Assembly: GCF_011602365.1 (NCBI RefSeq)
Contig: NZ_JAAONZ010000003.1
Location: 372,001-436,000, forward strand
Source: Pseudomaricurvus hydrocarbonicus
GTDB taxonomy: Bacteria; Pseudomonadota; Gammaproteobacteria; Pseudomonadales; Cellvibrionaceae
Length of the DNA stretch: 64,000 nt
Reading direction: 5' to 3'
A program made the position numbers and the translations under genes. Positions 63,675 to 64,000 of the stretch are shown here, piece by piece. Within the stretch, counting starts at the first letter, position 1; every line of letters starts with the position of its first letter. A model generated the notes under the pieces. It did not search any database. It was not told the DNA's origin and saw nothing but the letters and a program-made list of their open reading frames with translations.

Positions 63675-64000
63675 TCAGGCGCTTTGCCACCATGAGATAA
63701 GACAATTTTCCTGGGGCGTTAGTGCGTGTTCATGAAAGGGGATGGCCCTGGGCGTGTAATCGTCGGAAGGGCGAGCGGTCAGCACTTCCGTACGGTAAGT
63801 GTAGCTGTCAATGGCTCCTCGCTTGTAACCCAGCAGCTTCATGATCAGGCATTCAGGTTCAGCTGCGTCTTTCTGCTGAACGTCGGCATAAATTTGAGCG
63901 TCGGCGTAAAGTTGCACCTCTATCAGGTCCGGTGAAAGCCCGTCCAGGTAAATATCGACTTCAAGGGTAAACCCCGCCGGGTTGGGCACAACCCGTTTTG
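63675..64000 (-). CDS. Alpha-glucan phosphorylase, C-terminal fragment (runs off window)
   Basis: Minus-strand frame entering from the window edge: KRVVPNPAGFTLEVDIYLDG, QVQLYADAQIY-like beta strands, then TEVLTARPSDDYTPRAIPFH and a short end CLISWWQSA. The segment RPxxDYTPRxxPxH is the C-terminal signature of bacterial alpha-glucan (maltodextrin) phosphorylases of GT35, which release glucose-1-phosphate from glycogen or maltodextrin. The gene continues beyond 64000; only the C-terminal 108 residues are visible. It is convergent with the FNR-type gene. Confidence 0.75.
   Translation of the reverse strand, partial: KRVVPNPAGFTLEVDIYLDGLSPDLIEVQLYADAQIYADVQQKDAAEPECLIMKLLGYKRGAIDSYTYRTEVLTARPSDDYTPRAIPFHEHALTPQENCLISWWQSA

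Overview
The window is chromosomal DNA of a Gram-negative gammaproteobacterium, probably a marine-type aerobe. The pointers are a BAM-complex lipoprotein (bamC), fxsA-groES-groEL, miaE, fabV, rsmJ, AmpG, moaC-D-E, ahpC-ahpF and large TonB-dependent receptors of the kind common in Cellvibrionales and related orders. The order-level placement is inference. No rRNA, tRNA, CRISPR array, prophage or intact insertion sequence was found.

Layout. 1-8.3 kb: end of an ABC-2 exporter, an AmpG-like permease, a DUF481 outer-membrane protein, and fxsA-groES-groEL with a readable sigma-32 promoter. 7.9-15 kb: a two-component system divergent from a small His/Met-rich periplasmic protein, sodB, a PuuD-like membrane protein, a coiled-coil membrane protein and a zinc-ribbon protein. 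15-31 kb is mostly housekeeping: class I fumarase, glycosyltransferase, miaE, fabV, two metallo-beta-lactamase-fold proteins, an aldo/keto reductase, dapA-bamC, PilZ, a leucine-rich-repeat lipoprotein, an OmpA-like lipoprotein and rsmJ. 30-38 kb: a thioesterase and moaC-D-E, YceI, FetB-like permease, DUF2058, and ahpC/ahpF behind a predicted OxyR site.

38-58 kb is the most distinctive block. It holds a 1245-residue propeller-type hybrid kinase, a LuxR-type regulator, an aldehyde dehydrogenase, an NCS1 permease, two TonB-dependent receptors, a cyclase-family hydrolase, an AraC-type regulator, a PQQ- and haem-dependent alcohol dehydrogenase, a coniferyl-aldehyde-dehydrogenase-like enzyme and a cupin-like lipoprotein. 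Together they read as import and oxidation of an aromatic or heterocyclic alcohol/aldehyde substrate. Two promoters in the block share a 25-bp motif at nearly the same distance from their start codons, which suggests co-regulation. 58-64 kb: an MFS exporter, a Met-rich periplasmic protein, a SpoIIAA-like protein, class I aldolase, an FNR-type oxygen regulator with an unusual N-terminal extension, and the end of an alpha-glucan phosphorylase.

The intergenic DNA is unusually rich in tandem repeats: eleven arrays with units of 5, 6, 7, 11, 16, 17, 22 and 23 bp. Four loci have exactly 7-bp units of unrelated sequence. One 141-bp imperfect palindrome follows groEL. These repeats and the predicted operators are the main features not explained by genes.
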